Positions 27,791 to 38,463 of a DNA stretch of 64,000 nt are shown piece by piece. Below the pieces are notes generated by a model, which worked only from the letters and a program-made list of their open reading frames with translations, ran no database searches and was not told the DNA's origin. Position 1 is the stretch's first letter, and the number at the start of each line of letters is the position of its first letter. Origin of the DNA: Rhodoblastus sp. (GTDB taxonomy: Bacteria > Pseudomonadota > Alphaproteobacteria > Rhizobiales > Beijerinckiaceae); contig NZ_JAGRPM010000013.1 in the NCBI RefSeq assembly GCF_019449565.1, forward strand, positions 84,673 to 148,672. The letters run 5' to 3'. Both the position numbers and the translations under genes were made by a program.

Positions 27791-29620
27791 ATGACGATCA
27801 ATCTGAAAGCGCCGGAACTGCGCGAACTCAAGCCCCGCATCATGGTGTGCGGCGTGGGCGGCGCGGGCGGCAACGCGGTGAACAACATGATCACCTGCGG
27901 CCTGGCCGGCGTCGACTTCATCGTCGCCAACACGGACGCCCAGGCGCTGATGAGCTCGAAGGCCGAGCGCATCATCCAGATGGGCCTGCAAGTCACCGAG
28001 GGTCTCGGCGCCGGCTCGCAGCCGGAAGTCGGCCGCGCCTCGGCCGAAGAGGCGATCGAGGAAATCCGCGACCATCTCACCGGCGCGCACATGGTTTTCG
28101 TCACCGCCGGCATGGGCGGCGGCACCGGCACCGGCGCTGCGCCTGTCATCGCCCGCACCGCGCGCGAAATGGGCATCCTCACCGTCGGCGTCGTGACCAA
28201 GCCGTTCCAGTTCGAGGGCCAGCGCCGCATGCGCCTCGCCGACGGCGGCATCGACGAGCTGCACAAGTCCGTCGACACGCTGATCGTCATCCCGAACCAG
28301 AACCTGTTCCGCGTCGCCAACGAAAAGACGACCTTCGCGGACGCCTTCTCGATGGCCGACCAGGTGCTTTACTCCGGCGTCGCCTGCATCACCGACCTGA
28401 TGGTGCGCGAAGGCCTGATCAATCTCGACTTCGCCGACGTCCGCGCCATCATGCGCGACATGGGCAAGGCCATGATGGGCACCGGCGAAGCGACTGGCGA
28501 GCGCCGCGCGATCCTTGCCGCCGAGGCGGCCATCGCCAATCCGCTGCTCGACGAAGTCTCGATGAAGGGCGCCAAGGGCCTGCTCATCTCGATCACGGGC
28601 GGCAATGACCTCACCCTCTATGAAGTGGACGAAGCCGCCAGCCGCATCCGTCAGGAAGTGGACGAGGACGCCAATATCATCCTCGGCGCGACCTTCGACT
28701 CGGGTCTCGAAGGCGTGATCCGCGTCTCCGTCGTCGCCACCGGCATCGACAAGCCGGCCGGCGTCGCCGACGTCAACGACCAGCGTCTTGCCGAGGCCGT
28801 CGAGCGCATGCGCGCCCAGGCCGCGGCCCGCCAGGCCGAGACGGTCCAGGCCACCGCGCGTCCGGCGGCTCCGGCGCCCGCGCCTGAGACCTATTATTCG
28901 CAGGCTCCCGTGAACCAGGCGCCCGCGCAGCAGGCGGCGGCTCCGGCTTATGCCCCGCAGCCCGCCCCGGCCCCGGTTTACGCCCAGCAGGCGCCTCAGG
29001 CTCCGGCCTATGCCCAGCAGCCGCGTGCGGCCGCGGAGCAGGCCTATGCGCCGCATCATCCCGAGGTCCAGATCAAGCCAGCCTCGGCGCCCCCGGCGGT
29101 CTATCATGAGCCGGCGCAGGCCCCGGCGCGCCGCCCCGAGCCGCCGATGATGCAATCGGCCTTCGTTCCGCCGCCGGCTGAACAGCCGCTCCGCGCGCGG
29201 GCCATGCCGAACATCGACGAATTTCCGGTTCCCGCCCAGAACCTGATGCGCGCCGCCGGCCACCAGGCCTCCGCCGCCCCGGCCGCGGAAACCCGCCGCC
29301 GCACTCTGCTGGAGCGTCTCGCCACCTTCGGGATGAGCCGCGCCGAAGAGCAGGCCGCCCACGCCCCGCAGATGGCCCCCCAGATGGCGGCGCCTCAGAT
29401 CGCTCCGCAAATGGCGCCTCCCGCCATCCCGGCTCCGGCGCCTGCCCAGGTCGCCTATGCGCCGCGTCCGGCCCAGCCTTCACCCGCGCACGCCGAATAC
29501 GCCAAGCGCCCGCCGGCGCAGCGTCCGGCCTCGGCGGTTGACGCCAATGGCCGCGGCTATCCCCGCGCCGAGGAAGACCATCTGGAAATTCCGGCCTTCC
29601 TGCGCCGCCAGTCGAACTGA
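27791..29620 (+). CDS. ftsZ: cell division GTPase FtsZ, long-linker alphaproteobacterial type
   Basis: 609 residues. The tubulin-like core (about 1-325) has [17 protein letters not shown] and the signature GGGTGTG at Gly109-Gly115, plus the T7 region with [11 protein letters not shown] long Pro/Ala/Gln-rich disordered linker (about 330-590, rich in APAPAYAQQ-like units) precedes a conserved C-terminal peptide [14 protein letters not shown], the docking site for FtsA and other partners. This long linker is typical of rhizobial FtsZ, and about 260 residues is towards the long side. ATG 27791 starts the conserved N-terminus; a 93-bp gap from ftsA could hold an extra promoter. Confidence 0.96.
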   Translation: MTINLKAPELRELKPRIMVCGVGGAGGNAVNNMITCGLAGVDFIVANTDAQALMSSKAERIIQMGLQVTEGLGAGSQPEVGRASAEEAIEEIRDHLTGAHMVFVTAGMGGGTGTGAAPVIARTAREMGILTVGVVTKPFQFEGQRRMRLADGGIDELHKSVDTLIVIPNQNLFRVANEKTTFADAFSMADQVLYSGVACITDLMVREGLINLDFADVRAIMRDMGKAMMGTGEATGERRAILAAEAAIANPLLDEVSMKGAKGLLISITGGNDLTLYEVDEAASRIRQEVDEDANIILGATFDSGLEGVIRVSVVATGIDKPAGVADVNDQRLAEAVERMRAQAAARQAETVQATARPAAPAPAPETYYSQAPVNQAPAQQAAAPAYAPQPAPAPVYAQQAPQAPAYAQQPRAAAEQAYAPHHPEVQIKPASAPPAVYHEPAQAPARRPEPPMMQSAFVPPPAEQPLRARAMPNIDEFPVPAQNLMRAAGHQASAAPAAETRRRTLLERLATFGMSRAEEQAAHAPQMAPQMAAPQIAPQMAPPAIPAPAPAQVAYAPRPAQPSPAHAEYAKRPPAQRPASAVDANGRGYPRAEEDHLEIPAFLRRQSN

Positions 29621-29648
29621 CGAATCAGTTCATTTGGACGAAAAAAGC

Positions 29649-29677
29649 AAAAACCCGCCGAAAGGCGGGTTTTTTTC
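29649..29677 (+). terminator. rho-independent terminator at end of dcw cluster
   Basis: AAACCCGCC, loop GAAA, GGCGGGTTT, then a run of Ts, 30 bp after the ftsZ stop. A textbook intrinsic terminator marking the end of the cluster; the A-rich left flank could also let it work in reverse. Confidence 0.93.
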
Positions 29678-29980
29678 GTTTAGAAGCGCCAGCGCAGGCT
29701 AAAGGCAAATGTTTCATTAAGGCGACTGGGACGAAAATGCGGTTAATTTGTAACAGGGCCGTAAGAAAGAGTGATTTGGTATGTCGCGCCCTGCGAGATA
29801 CCTTCGAGATGACGAATCGAGGAAACTCATGGGGCCGCCCTTGGTTCCGGGTCTCTTCGGGGATTTCTTCCTGCCCTTCGTCGAACCGCTGCCGGCAAAC
29901 CAAGCCGGGCTTCTTGCGGCGAGACAATGGCGAAAATGCAACGATCCTGCCATTCGGCGAGACGAGCAGACGGAAAAAAT
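29678..29980. other. gene-free region upstream of lpxC
   Basis: 303 bp between the ftsZ terminator and lpxC. It contains an AT-richer stretch (about 29700-29790, including GCGGTTAATTTGTAACAGG) that probably carries the lpxC promoter. Short open frames here show no family resemblance. No clear operator or riboswitch is visible. Confidence 0.5.
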
Positions 29981-30931
29981 ATGAAGCCGCGCTTCCAGAC
30001 GACTCTCCGCGATCGCACTGTCCTGTCCGGGGGCATTGGCGTTCATTCCGGCAAGCCCGTCCGCCTCGTCCTGAATCCCGCCAAAGCCGATAGCGGCCTG
30101 GTCTTCCTGCGCAGCGGCCTGCCCAATGGCGGGAGCCGCCGCATCGAAGCCAACTGGTCCAAGGTGACCATGACCGAACTCTGCACCGTCATCGGCGACG
30201 GCGCGCAGCACATGGTCGCGACCATCGAGCATCTTGTCGCGGCCCTGCGAGGTCTGGGCGTGGACAATTGCCTCGTCGAAGTCGACGGACCGGAAGTTCC
30301 GATCATGGATGGTTCGGCCGCCGCCTTCGTCGAGGCGATTGACCGCGTCGGCGTCAAGCAGCTGGCGGCCTCGCGCCGCTACATCAAGATTCTGAAGCCC
30401 ATCCGCGTCGAACAGGGCCGCGCCTTCGCGGAACTCCGCCCCGCCGACAGCGGCTTCCGCCTCGACGTCGAAATCGATTTCAAGAGCGAGGCGATCGGCC
30501 GCCAGCGGAAAATTCTCGATCTCGATCCCGCCGCCTTCCGTCGCGAACTTGCCGGCGCCCGCACCTTCGGCTTCCTGGCCGACGTCAAGCGCCTCATTGC
30601 CGCTGGCTTCGCGCTCGGCGCCTCGCTGGACAATTCGGTCGGCATCGACGATGACCGCGTGATCAATCCGGAAGGCTTGCGCTATTCCGACGAATTCGTG
30701 CGCCACAAGATGCTCGACGCCGTCGGCGATCTTGCTTTGGCTGGCGGACCGCTCGTCGGTGAATATCGCTCCTATTGCGGCGGCCACAAGCTGAACGTCG
30801 CCGTTCTGGCGGCGCTGTTCTCCGACCGCACCGCCTATCGCTTCGTCGACGCCGCGCCGGCCCCGCGTGAAGGCGTTCGCGCCGATCTCGGCCTCGCCGC
30901 CTCCCCAGTGTTCATGCCCGAGCGCAGCTGA
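29981..30931 (+). CDS. lpxC: UDP-3-O-acyl-N-acetylglucosamine deacetylase LpxC
   Basis: 316 residues. The committed step of lipid A synthesis, zinc-dependent. N-terminal FQTTLRDRTVLSGGIGVHSG; zinc ligand His in ATIEHLVAALRGLGVDN; EVPIMDGSAAAFV; the second zinc site RHKMLDAVGDLALAG; and the C-terminal GGHKLN. ATG 29981 directly precedes the conserved start; the frame is open for 18 codons upstream. The gene appears monocistronic, downstream of the dcw terminator, a conserved neighbourhood in proteobacteria. Confidence 0.96.
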   Translation: MKPRFQTTLRDRTVLSGGIGVHSGKPVRLVLNPAKADSGLVFLRSGLPNGGSRRIEANWSKVTMTELCTVIGDGAQHMVATIEHLVAALRGLGVDNCLVEVDGPEVPIMDGSAAAFVEAIDRVGVKQLAASRRYIKILKPIRVEQGRAFAELRPADSGFRLDVEIDFKSEAIGRQRKILDLDPAAFRRELAGARTFGFLADVKRLIAAGFALGASLDNSVGIDDDRVINPEGLRYSDEFVRHKMLDAVGDLALAGGPLVGEYRSYCGGHKLNVAVLAALFSDRTAYRFVDAAPAPREGVRADLGLAASPVFMPERS

Positions 30932-31242
30932 GCCTAGAAGGCCGGAACATTTCAAAGCCGAACCGTTTCCTCCGCCCCTCGCGTTCCTTCCGGGGGGCGG
31001 CTGCATTCTGGCCCATGGTCGTTCCTAGGTCGTTCCAACGGCGTCGGCGCCGGAGGCGGGCGGCGTCGCCAGAACCGTGAAGTCTTAAAATTGCCGTAAA
31101 AAATCGCTTTTTCTTTTGCGCGCGCGGCGCTATTCGCGTGGGGGAACGGCGCGCGGGACCGAGGTTCTGAAAGCGTTTCCGTAAGAATGTCTGAAGCAAG
31201 AGTGGGCGGTCAGCGCGCCCGCCTTACCGCGAGCGTGTTTGA
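30932..31242. other. intergenic region lpxC-bamD
   Basis: 311 bp without a gene. It contains a GC-rich inverted repeat, CCGCCCC (30972) with GGGGCGG (30994), lacking a T run, so at best a weak or Rho-assisted terminator of lpxC. An AT-rich patch at about 31083-31120 (CTTAAAATTGCCGTAAAAAA) is a likely promoter zone for bamD. Confidence 0.5.
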
Positions 31243-32124
31243 ATGATCCATACGAACCCTAAAAGCCTCAAGACTTTGCGCGTCGCCGTCCTGGCGGGCG
31301 TGGCGACGATGGGGTTCGTTTCATCCGCGCAGTGTTTTTCGTTGGAGGATCTCAATCCCTTCGGCGGCAGTAAATATGAGATGAAGGTCGATCCGAACGT
31401 CCCGGCGGAACGCTATTATAACGAAGGCCTGATCAAGCTCGAAAAACACGATTATGAGTCCGCCGCCAAGGACTTCGCCATACTCCAGAAGCAATATCCG
31501 TTTGGCGAATGGGCGCGTAAAGGCCTGGTGATGGAAGTTTACGCCAATTATCTGGCGGGCTCCTATGTCGAGGCCTCCACCGCCGCCGACCGCTTTAACA
31601 CCCTCTATCCCAACGCCTCCGACGCGCCTTACGTGAATTATATGGCGGGTCAGGCCATGTATGGCGAAATGCCCGATGTGCAGCGCGACCAGGACCGCAT
31701 GATCAAGGCGCTGAAATATTATCAGACGGTGGTCGATAAATATCCGAAGTCCCAATATGCCGATGACTCGCGCTACAAGATCCAGATCTGCCGTGATCAG
31801 CTCGCCGGCCATGAACTCGAAGTGGGCCGCTATTATCTCAAGCGCAAGAATTACACGGCGGCGATCAACCGTTTCCGCGAGGTTTTGTTCAAATATCAGA
31901 CGACTCGCGAGGCCGAGGAGGCGCTCGAGCGCCTGACTGAAGCCTATCTCGCCATTGGAATCACCAATGAAGCGGAGACGGCGGCGGCTGTGCTCGGCGC
32001 GAATTTCCCCAATTCGGTCTGGTACAAGGAGGCCGTCGAGCGCCTTCGGGCGGATGGCCTGACGCCCCAGGATCATCAGGAATCCTGGATTTCCAAATCC
32101 TTCAAAAAGGTCGGATTGAGCTGA
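31243..32124 (+). CDS. bamD: outer membrane protein assembly factor BamD
   Basis: 293 residues. An N-terminal signal (about 1-30) is followed by tetratricopeptide-like repeats: YYNEGLIKLEKHDYESAAKDF, ILQKQYPFGEWARKGLVMEVY and AADRFNTLYPNASDAPYVNYM. The domain RMIKALKYYQTVVDKYPKSQYA is the usual BamD segment. It is a lipoprotein partner of BamA in folding outer-membrane beta-barrels. The predicted lipid-attachment Cys31 sits in SSAQC, where Gln at -1 departs from the usual Gly/Ala/Ser, so lipidation is less certain than normal. It lies between lpxC and recN, as in many rhizobial relatives. Confidence 0.94.
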   Translation: MIHTNPKSLKTLRVAVLAGVATMGFVSSAQCFSLEDLNPFGGSKYEMKVDPNVPAERYYNEGLIKLEKHDYESAAKDFAILQKQYPFGEWARKGLVMEVYANYLAGSYVEASTAADRFNTLYPNASDAPYVNYMAGQAMYGEMPDVQRDQDRMIKALKYYQTVVDKYPKSQYADDSRYKIQICRDQLAGHELEVGRYYLKRKNYTAAINRFREVLFKYQTTREAEEALERLTEAYLAIGITNEAETAAAVLGANFPNSVWYKEAVERLRADGLTPQDHQESWISKSFKKVGLS

Positions 32125-32180
32125 TCGGCGTTTCGTCTTATTCCTGCTGACGAGATCATACCCGGGTCGAGGCAGGTTTT

Positions 32181-33851
32181 ATGCTGGTCCAGCTCGCGAT
32201 TCGCGACATCGTCCTGATCGACAGGCTGGAGCTTGATTTTGGCTCCGGCCTGACCGTGTTGACCGGCGAGACCGGCGCGGGCAAATCCATACTTCTCGAC
32301 GCCTTTTCGCTCGCGCTCGGCGGGCGCGGCGACGGTGGGCTGGTGCGCACAGGCCAGTCGCAGGGGCAGGTGATCGCCGTATTCGATCCGCCGGCGGGTC
32401 ATCCCGCGCGGCTTGCCGCCGCCGAACAGGAGCTTTCCGTCGAGGGCGACCTGATTCTGCGCCGCGTGCAAATGGCCGACGGCCGCAGCCGCGCCTTCGT
32501 CAACGACCAGCCCGTCAGCATCCAGGCCCTGCGCGCCATCGGCGACGCTCTGGTCGAAATCCACGGCCAGCATGACGATCGCGCCCTGGTCGATCCCAAT
32601 GTCCATCGCGCTTTGCTTGACGCCTTTGGCGGGCATGGCGACCTTCTGGCCGCGACCCGCGCCGCTTTTTCCGCGCTAAGGTCGGCAGAAAAAGCCCTGC
32701 GGGAAGAAAAGGCGGCGGTGGAGGCGGCGCGGAAGGAGGCCGATTATCTCGGCCACGCCCATGAGGAATTGTCGAAGCTCGACCCGCGCGCGGGCGAGGA
32801 GGAGGCGCTTTCCGCTCAGCGCGCGGCCATGATGCAGGCGGAAAAGGTGGTCGGCGATCTGCGCGACGCGCAGGAAAGCGTTTCGGGCGACGGCTCGCCC
32901 ATGTCCACGCTCTCGGCGGCTTTGCGGCGGCTGGAGCGCCGGCAGTCCCAGGCCCCGCAGCTGATCGAGCCGGCGCTGAAGGCGCTCGATTCGGCGTTGA
33001 ACGCGCTCGATCTGGCGCAGCAGGCGATCGACCAGGCTTTGCGCGACGCCGAATTCGACCCCCGCGCGCTGGAGCAGGTCGAGGAGCGGCTGTTCGCCTT
33101 GCGCGGCGCCTCGCGCAAATACGCCACCCCCGCCGACAACTTGGCCGCGTTGGCGGAAAAATTCGCGGCCGATCTCGCCGCGCTCGACGCAGGCGAGGCG
33201 CGCCTTGTCGCGCTGGGCAAGGCGTGCGAGACGGCGAACGCGCATTATCGCCAATGCGCCGCCGCGCTCACCGCGGCGCGGGTCAAGGCGGTTGTGGGCC
33301 TCGACGCCGCCGTGACGGCCGAATTGCCGCCGCTCAAGCTCGAACGCGCCGTATTCACCGCTCAGGTCGTCACCGATGAATCGCAGATCGGGCCGGAAGG
33401 CGCCGAGCGGGTGGAGTTTTGGGTGCAGACCAATCCCGGCGCGCGCCCCGGCCCATTGATGAAGGTCGCCTCGGGCGGCGAATTATCGCGTTTCATGCTC
33501 GCGCTCAAAGTCGTGCTGGCCGATCGCGGCTCGGCGCCGACTTTGGTGTTCGACGAAATCGATTCGGGCGCGGGCGGCGCGGCGGCGGACGCCATCGGGC
33601 AGAGGCTGGCTCGGCTCGGCGCGCGGGTGCAGGTGCTTTCCGTCACTCATGCGCCGCAGGTCGCCGCGCGGGCCACCACCCATATGCGGATTTCCAAGGA
33701 CCTCGCGGACAAGGGCGCGCGCGCCGCGACAACGGTCTCGCCGCTATTCGACGAGCATCGCCGTGAGGAGATCGCCCGCATGTTGGCCGGAGCGACCATT
33801 ACCGAGGAAGCCCGCGCCGCCGCAGCGCGCCTGATCGAAAACGCGCAATAA
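32181..33851 (+). CDS. recN: DNA repair protein RecN
   Basis: 556 residues, SMC-like ATPase for double-strand break repair. Walker A in LTGETGAGKSILLDAFSLAL near the N-terminus. A long coiled-coil (about 150-370) follows. The C-terminal ATPase half has SGGELSRFMLALKVVLA (signature) and TLVFDEIDSGAGGAAADA (Walker B). The order bamD-recN-ligA is a common alphaproteobacterial arrangement. The upstream gap to bamD is only 56 bp. Confidence 0.95.
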   Translation: MLVQLAIRDIVLIDRLELDFGSGLTVLTGETGAGKSILLDAFSLALGGRGDGGLVRTGQSQGQVIAVFDPPAGHPARLAAAEQELSVEGDLILRRVQMADGRSRAFVNDQPVSIQALRAIGDALVEIHGQHDDRALVDPNVHRALLDAFGGHGDLLAATRAAFSALRSAEKALREEKAAVEAARKEADYLGHAHEELSKLDPRAGEEEALSAQRAAMMQAEKVVGDLRDAQESVSGDGSPMSTLSAALRRLERRQSQAPQLIEPALKALDSALNALDLAQQAIDQALRDAEFDPRALEQVEERLFALRGASRKYATPADNLAALAEKFAADLAALDAGEARLVALGKACETANAHYRQCAAALTAARVKAVVGLDAAVTAELPPLKLERAVFTAQVVTDESQIGPEGAERVEFWVQTNPGARPGPLMKVASGGELSRFMLALKVVLADRGSAPTLVFDEIDSGAGGAAADAIGQRLARLGARVQVLSVTHAPQVAARATTHMRISKDLADKGARAATTVSPLFDEHRREEIARMLAGATITEEARAAAARLIENAQ

Positions 33852-33891
33852 CGCGCTGTCAGCCGTCGCCTCGGCAAAAAAATTCCGCTAA

Positions 33892-35997
<2,106 letters not shown>

Positions 35998-36082
35998 CAA
36001 ACAGGCACTGGCTTTTCGTTATTTAGTTGATATATAAACCATCTTGTTTGCGATTTCGGCTTTGAGGCCGGAAGGGGAGAGG

Positions 36083-36370
36083 ATGGACATGATTCAGCAG
36101 CGTTTCGATGAAGTTGTCGCGAGGATCAGGGCGCTGCCGCCCGAGGGGCCGGCGCAGCCGTCGAACGAATTGAAACTCAGGCTTTACGGCTTATTCCGCC
36201 AGGCGCGGGACGGCGACGCCCATGGCGAGAAGCCAGGCATGTTCGATCTGGTCGGCAAGTTCAAATATGAGGCCTGGTCGAAGAACCAAGGCGTCCCGAA
36301 GGGCGAGGCGATGCGCCAATATGTGGCGCTGGCGGAAGGTTTCGCGCGCGAAAACGGCGTCGAGATCTGA
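36083..36370 (+). CDS. acyl-CoA-binding protein
   Basis: 95 residues, full-length ACBP four-helix bundle. The conserved core LYGLFRQARDGDAHGEKPG with FDLVGKFKYEAWSKNQG and the following MRQYVALAE match the acyl-CoA-binding signature, including the Tyr and Lys residues that contact CoA. It binds medium/long-chain acyl-CoA in the cytoplasm as a carrier. The start ATG 36083 has GGGGAGAGG just upstream; an in-frame ATG two codons later is possible. ACBPs are patchily distributed in bacteria but frequent in alphaproteobacteria. Confidence 0.93.
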   Translation: MDMIQQRFDEVVARIRALPPEGPAQPSNELKLRLYGLFRQARDGDAHGEKPGMFDLVGKFKYEAWSKNQGVPKGEAMRQYVALAEGFARENGVEI

Positions 36371-36449
36371 GCGCCCTCGCGCGCGGCGTCTTGCGGGCGA
36401 AGCTTTGGCGCTCTATTTGAGTGGCGGGCGGCGCGCCCTGTGAGACGCC

Positions 36450-36899
36450 ATGTTTGACGATATTTACAACCAGAAGATCCTCGAACTCGCGGCCAATATT
36501 CCGCGACTCGGCCGATTGTCGGCGCCGCAGGCTTCCGCTTCGGCGCACTCGCGGCTGTGCGGCTCCTCCATCACCATAGATCTTTCGCTGGCGGAAGGGC
36601 GCGTCTCGGATTACGCGCAGGACGTCAAGGCCTGCGCGCTGGGGCAGGCGGCGTCGTCCGTGATGGGACGACACATCATCGGCGCCGCGCCGGAGGAATT
36701 GCGCTCCTTGCGCGAAGACATGCGCAAAATGCTGAAAGAGAACGGCCCGCCGCCGCAGGGCCGCTTTGCCGACGCCGGGGTGCTTGAGCCCGCGCGCGAC
36801 TACAAGGCGCGCCACGCCTCGATCCTGCTGGTATTCGACGCTGTCGCCGAGGCTCTGGACAAGATCGAGCAGGGCGTCGCCGCCGAGGCGCGTCAATGA
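36450..36899 (+). CDS. Fe-S cluster scaffold (IscU/NifU-N)-like protein
   Basis: 149 residues related to the NifU N-terminal/IscU scaffold family. The first two ligand cysteines are kept (SRLCGSSITIDL and VKACALGQAASSV), but the third position is serine in YKARHASILLVFDA. I recall this substitution from rhizobial relatives, so it is probably a subfamily feature rather than a sequencing error. Canonical [2Fe-2S] assembly with three cysteines is therefore doubtful. It is followed by the hsp20 gene after 149 bp. Confidence 0.87.
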   Translation: MFDDIYNQKILELAANIPRLGRLSAPQASASAHSRLCGSSITIDLSLAEGRVSDYAQDVKACALGQAASSVMGRHIIGAAPEELRSLREDMRKMLKENGPPPQGRFADAGVLEPARDYKARHASILLVFDAVAEALDKIEQGVAAEARQ

Positions 36900-37034
36900 T
36901 CCCGGTCAATGCATTTTTCGGCGAATAGATTATATTAGCGAATGTAGCGAGGGGTTACGCCCTTTACGCAAGTCGGGCGTCGTCCTTCGGGCGCCCCGCC
37001 AGGATGCGAGCCTAGTACTCGCGGCTGCGGGGCG

Positions 37035-37048
37035 GACAGGAGGCTGTC
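37035..37048 (+). promoter_or_regulatory. hairpin enclosing the hsp20 ribosome-binding site (candidate RNA thermometer)
   Basis: GACAG, loop GAGG, CTGTC form a perfect 5-bp hairpin whose loop and left arm contain the AGGAGG ribosome-binding site, ending directly at the hsp20 ATG. A further hairpin-capable segment (GGGCG at about 36975 with CGCCC near 36991) lies upstream in the leader. Small heat-shock genes of rhizobia are often controlled by ROSE RNA thermometers. The canonical UUGCU element was not identified here, so this is a hypothesis. Confidence 0.4.
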
Positions 37049-37546
37049 ATGAAAACCCTGCTTCCGGATCTCTGGACGCGCGAATTTATGACGGATCCCT
37101 TCCGCACTCTTCAAAGGGATCTGTTGGGGCGCGAGCTTCCGAAAATGTTTGAAGTTCCCGAGATGAAAGAGGGCATGCCGCATGTTCCGGCGATGAATAT
37201 CGCCGAGACTGAGACGGCCATCGAGGCGACGCTCGAAATTCCGGGCGTCGACGAGAAGGACATCAAGGTTCGCGTCGAGGGCGATCGTCTGATCGTCTCC
37301 GGCGAGAAGACCATGGAAACCAAACGCGAGGAGAAAGATTGGCATGTGACCGAGCGCCGTTTCGGCTCGTTCTATCGCACAATCGGCCTGCCGTTCGAAC
37401 CCGCGACGGACGCGATCGCCGCCCATTATGACAAGGGCGTGCTGCATCTGACCGTTCAGAAACCCGCCGCCAAGGTCACGGCCGCCAAGACCATCCCGGT
37501 CACGATTGGAGCGCCGAAGGTCGAAGAACCGCCGACCGCGCATTGA
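37049..37546 (+). CDS. Hsp20/alpha-crystallin small heat shock protein
   Basis: 165 residues. The alpha-crystallin domain spans about 45-150: PAMNIAETETAIEATLEIPG, VDEKDIKVRVEGDRLIVSG, WHVTERRFGSFYRTIGLP and DKGVLHLTVQKP. The C-terminal tail has KTIPVTIG, an I-x-V/I-type motif used for oligomer assembly. It is an ATP-independent holdase for unfolded proteins. A perfect AGGAGG precedes the ATG but is placed in a small hairpin. The gene stands alone with its own terminator. Confidence 0.94.
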   Translation: MKTLLPDLWTREFMTDPFRTLQRDLLGRELPKMFEVPEMKEGMPHVPAMNIAETETAIEATLEIPGVDEKDIKVRVEGDRLIVSGEKTMETKREEKDWHVTERRFGSFYRTIGLPFEPATDAIAAHYDKGVLHLTVQKPAAKVTAAKTIPVTIGAPKVEEPPTAH

Positions 37547-37587
37547 CCGCGCAATAGCGCAAATAAAGTGAACATCGAAGCTTCTGG

Positions 37588-37617
37588 CCGGCCCCCTCAA
37601 ATGGGGGCCGGAGCTTT
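37588..37617 (+). terminator. rho-independent terminator of hsp20
   Basis: CCGGCCCCC, loop TCAAAT, GGGGGCCGG, followed by AGCTTTTT; 42 bp after the hsp20 stop codon. Confidence 0.88.
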
Positions 37618-37618
37618 T

Positions 37619-37676
37619 TCCCCTCATCCGTCTCGCCTTTCAGGCGAGCCACCTTCTCCCGCGAGGGGAGAAGGCT
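37619..37676. repeat. palindromic intergenic repeat, short copy C
   Basis: A half-length copy of the repeat seen at 326-496 and 24318-24450. It contains CCCTCATCCGTCTCGCC, a small hairpin (CTCGCCTTTCAGGCGAG), CCACCTTCTCCCGCG and AGGGGAGAAGG. It sits between the hsp20 terminator and the convergent exonuclease III gene. Confidence 0.8.
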
Positions 37677-37680
37677 CCAT

Positions 37681-38460
37681 TCAATCCCGCAAATCCACCC
37701 GGATCGGCACATGGTCCGAGGGCTTGTCCTTCGCGCGCATGTCCCTGTCGATGGTCACGCTCTCCAGCCGGTCGGCCGCCTGCGGCGACAGCAGCAGATG
37801 GTCGATGCGAAGCCCGTTGTTTTTCTGCCAGGCGCCGGCCTGATAATCCCAGAACGTATATTGTTTCGCCGCGTCGGTGGTCGCGCGCAGGGCGTCGGTG
37901 AAGCCGAGCGCCAGCAGCTCGCGGAACTTTTCGCGCGTCGGCGGCGCAAAGAGCGCGTCGCCGAGCCAGGCGGCGGGGTCATAGACGTCGCGGGCTTCGG
38001 GAATGACATTGTAATCGCCGCACAGCACCAGCCGCTCCTCCAGCGCGAGCAGCTTTTTGGCATGGGCGGTCAGCCGGTCCATCCAGGCGAGCTTGTAAGG
38101 ATATTTCTCCGTGCCGAGCGGATTGCCATTGGGCAAATAAAGGCAGCCGACGCGCAGCACCGTCGCGCCCCAGGGGATCACCGCCTCGATATAGCGCGAC
38201 TGCACATCGGCTTCGTCGCCTGGAAGGCCCACGGCGATTTCCATCGGGACCTTGGAGAGAATGGCCACGCCATTATAGGACTTCTGGCCGTGGATCGCGA
38301 CATTATAGCCCGCCGCCTCGACCTCAAGGCGCGGGAACTGCTCCTCCTGGCATTTCAGCTCCTGCAGGCACAGCACGTCCGGCTGGACTTCGTTCAGATA
38401 GGCCAGCAGCGCCTCGACGCGCTGGCGCACGGAGTTCACGTTCCAGGTTGCGATACGCAA
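37681..38460 (-). CDS. xth: exodeoxyribonuclease III
   Basis: 259 residues, the usual size for the ExoIII/AP-endonuclease family. MRIATWNVNSVRQRV, CLQELKCQEEQFP (metal-binding Glu), LYLPNGNPLGTEKYPYKL, LCGDYNVIPEARDVYDP, NGLRIDHLLLSP and the C-terminal PSDHVPIRVDL with the catalytic His. It cleaves abasic sites and degrades 3' ends in base-excision repair. It follows the ubiquinone hydroxylase gene after 3 bp on the same strand, so they form an operon. Confidence 0.95.
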   Translation of the reverse strand: MRIATWNVNSVRQRVEALLAYLNEVQPDVLCLQELKCQEEQFPRLEVEAAGYNVAIHGQKSYNGVAILSKVPMEIAVGLPGDEADVQSRYIEAVIPWGATVLRVGCLYLPNGNPLGTEKYPYKLAWMDRLTAHAKKLLALEERLVLCGDYNVIPEARDVYDPAAWLGDALFAPPTREKFRELLALGFTDALRATTDAAKQYTFWDYQAGAWQKNNGLRIDHLLLSPQAADRLESVTIDRDMRAKDKPSDHVPIRVDLRD

Positions 38461-38463
38461 AAG

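Noticed and set aside
26438..29410. 990-codon minus-strand frame opposite ftsA/ftsZ
   Set aside because: Antisense shadow with arginine-rich repeats produced by the FtsZ linker DNA.
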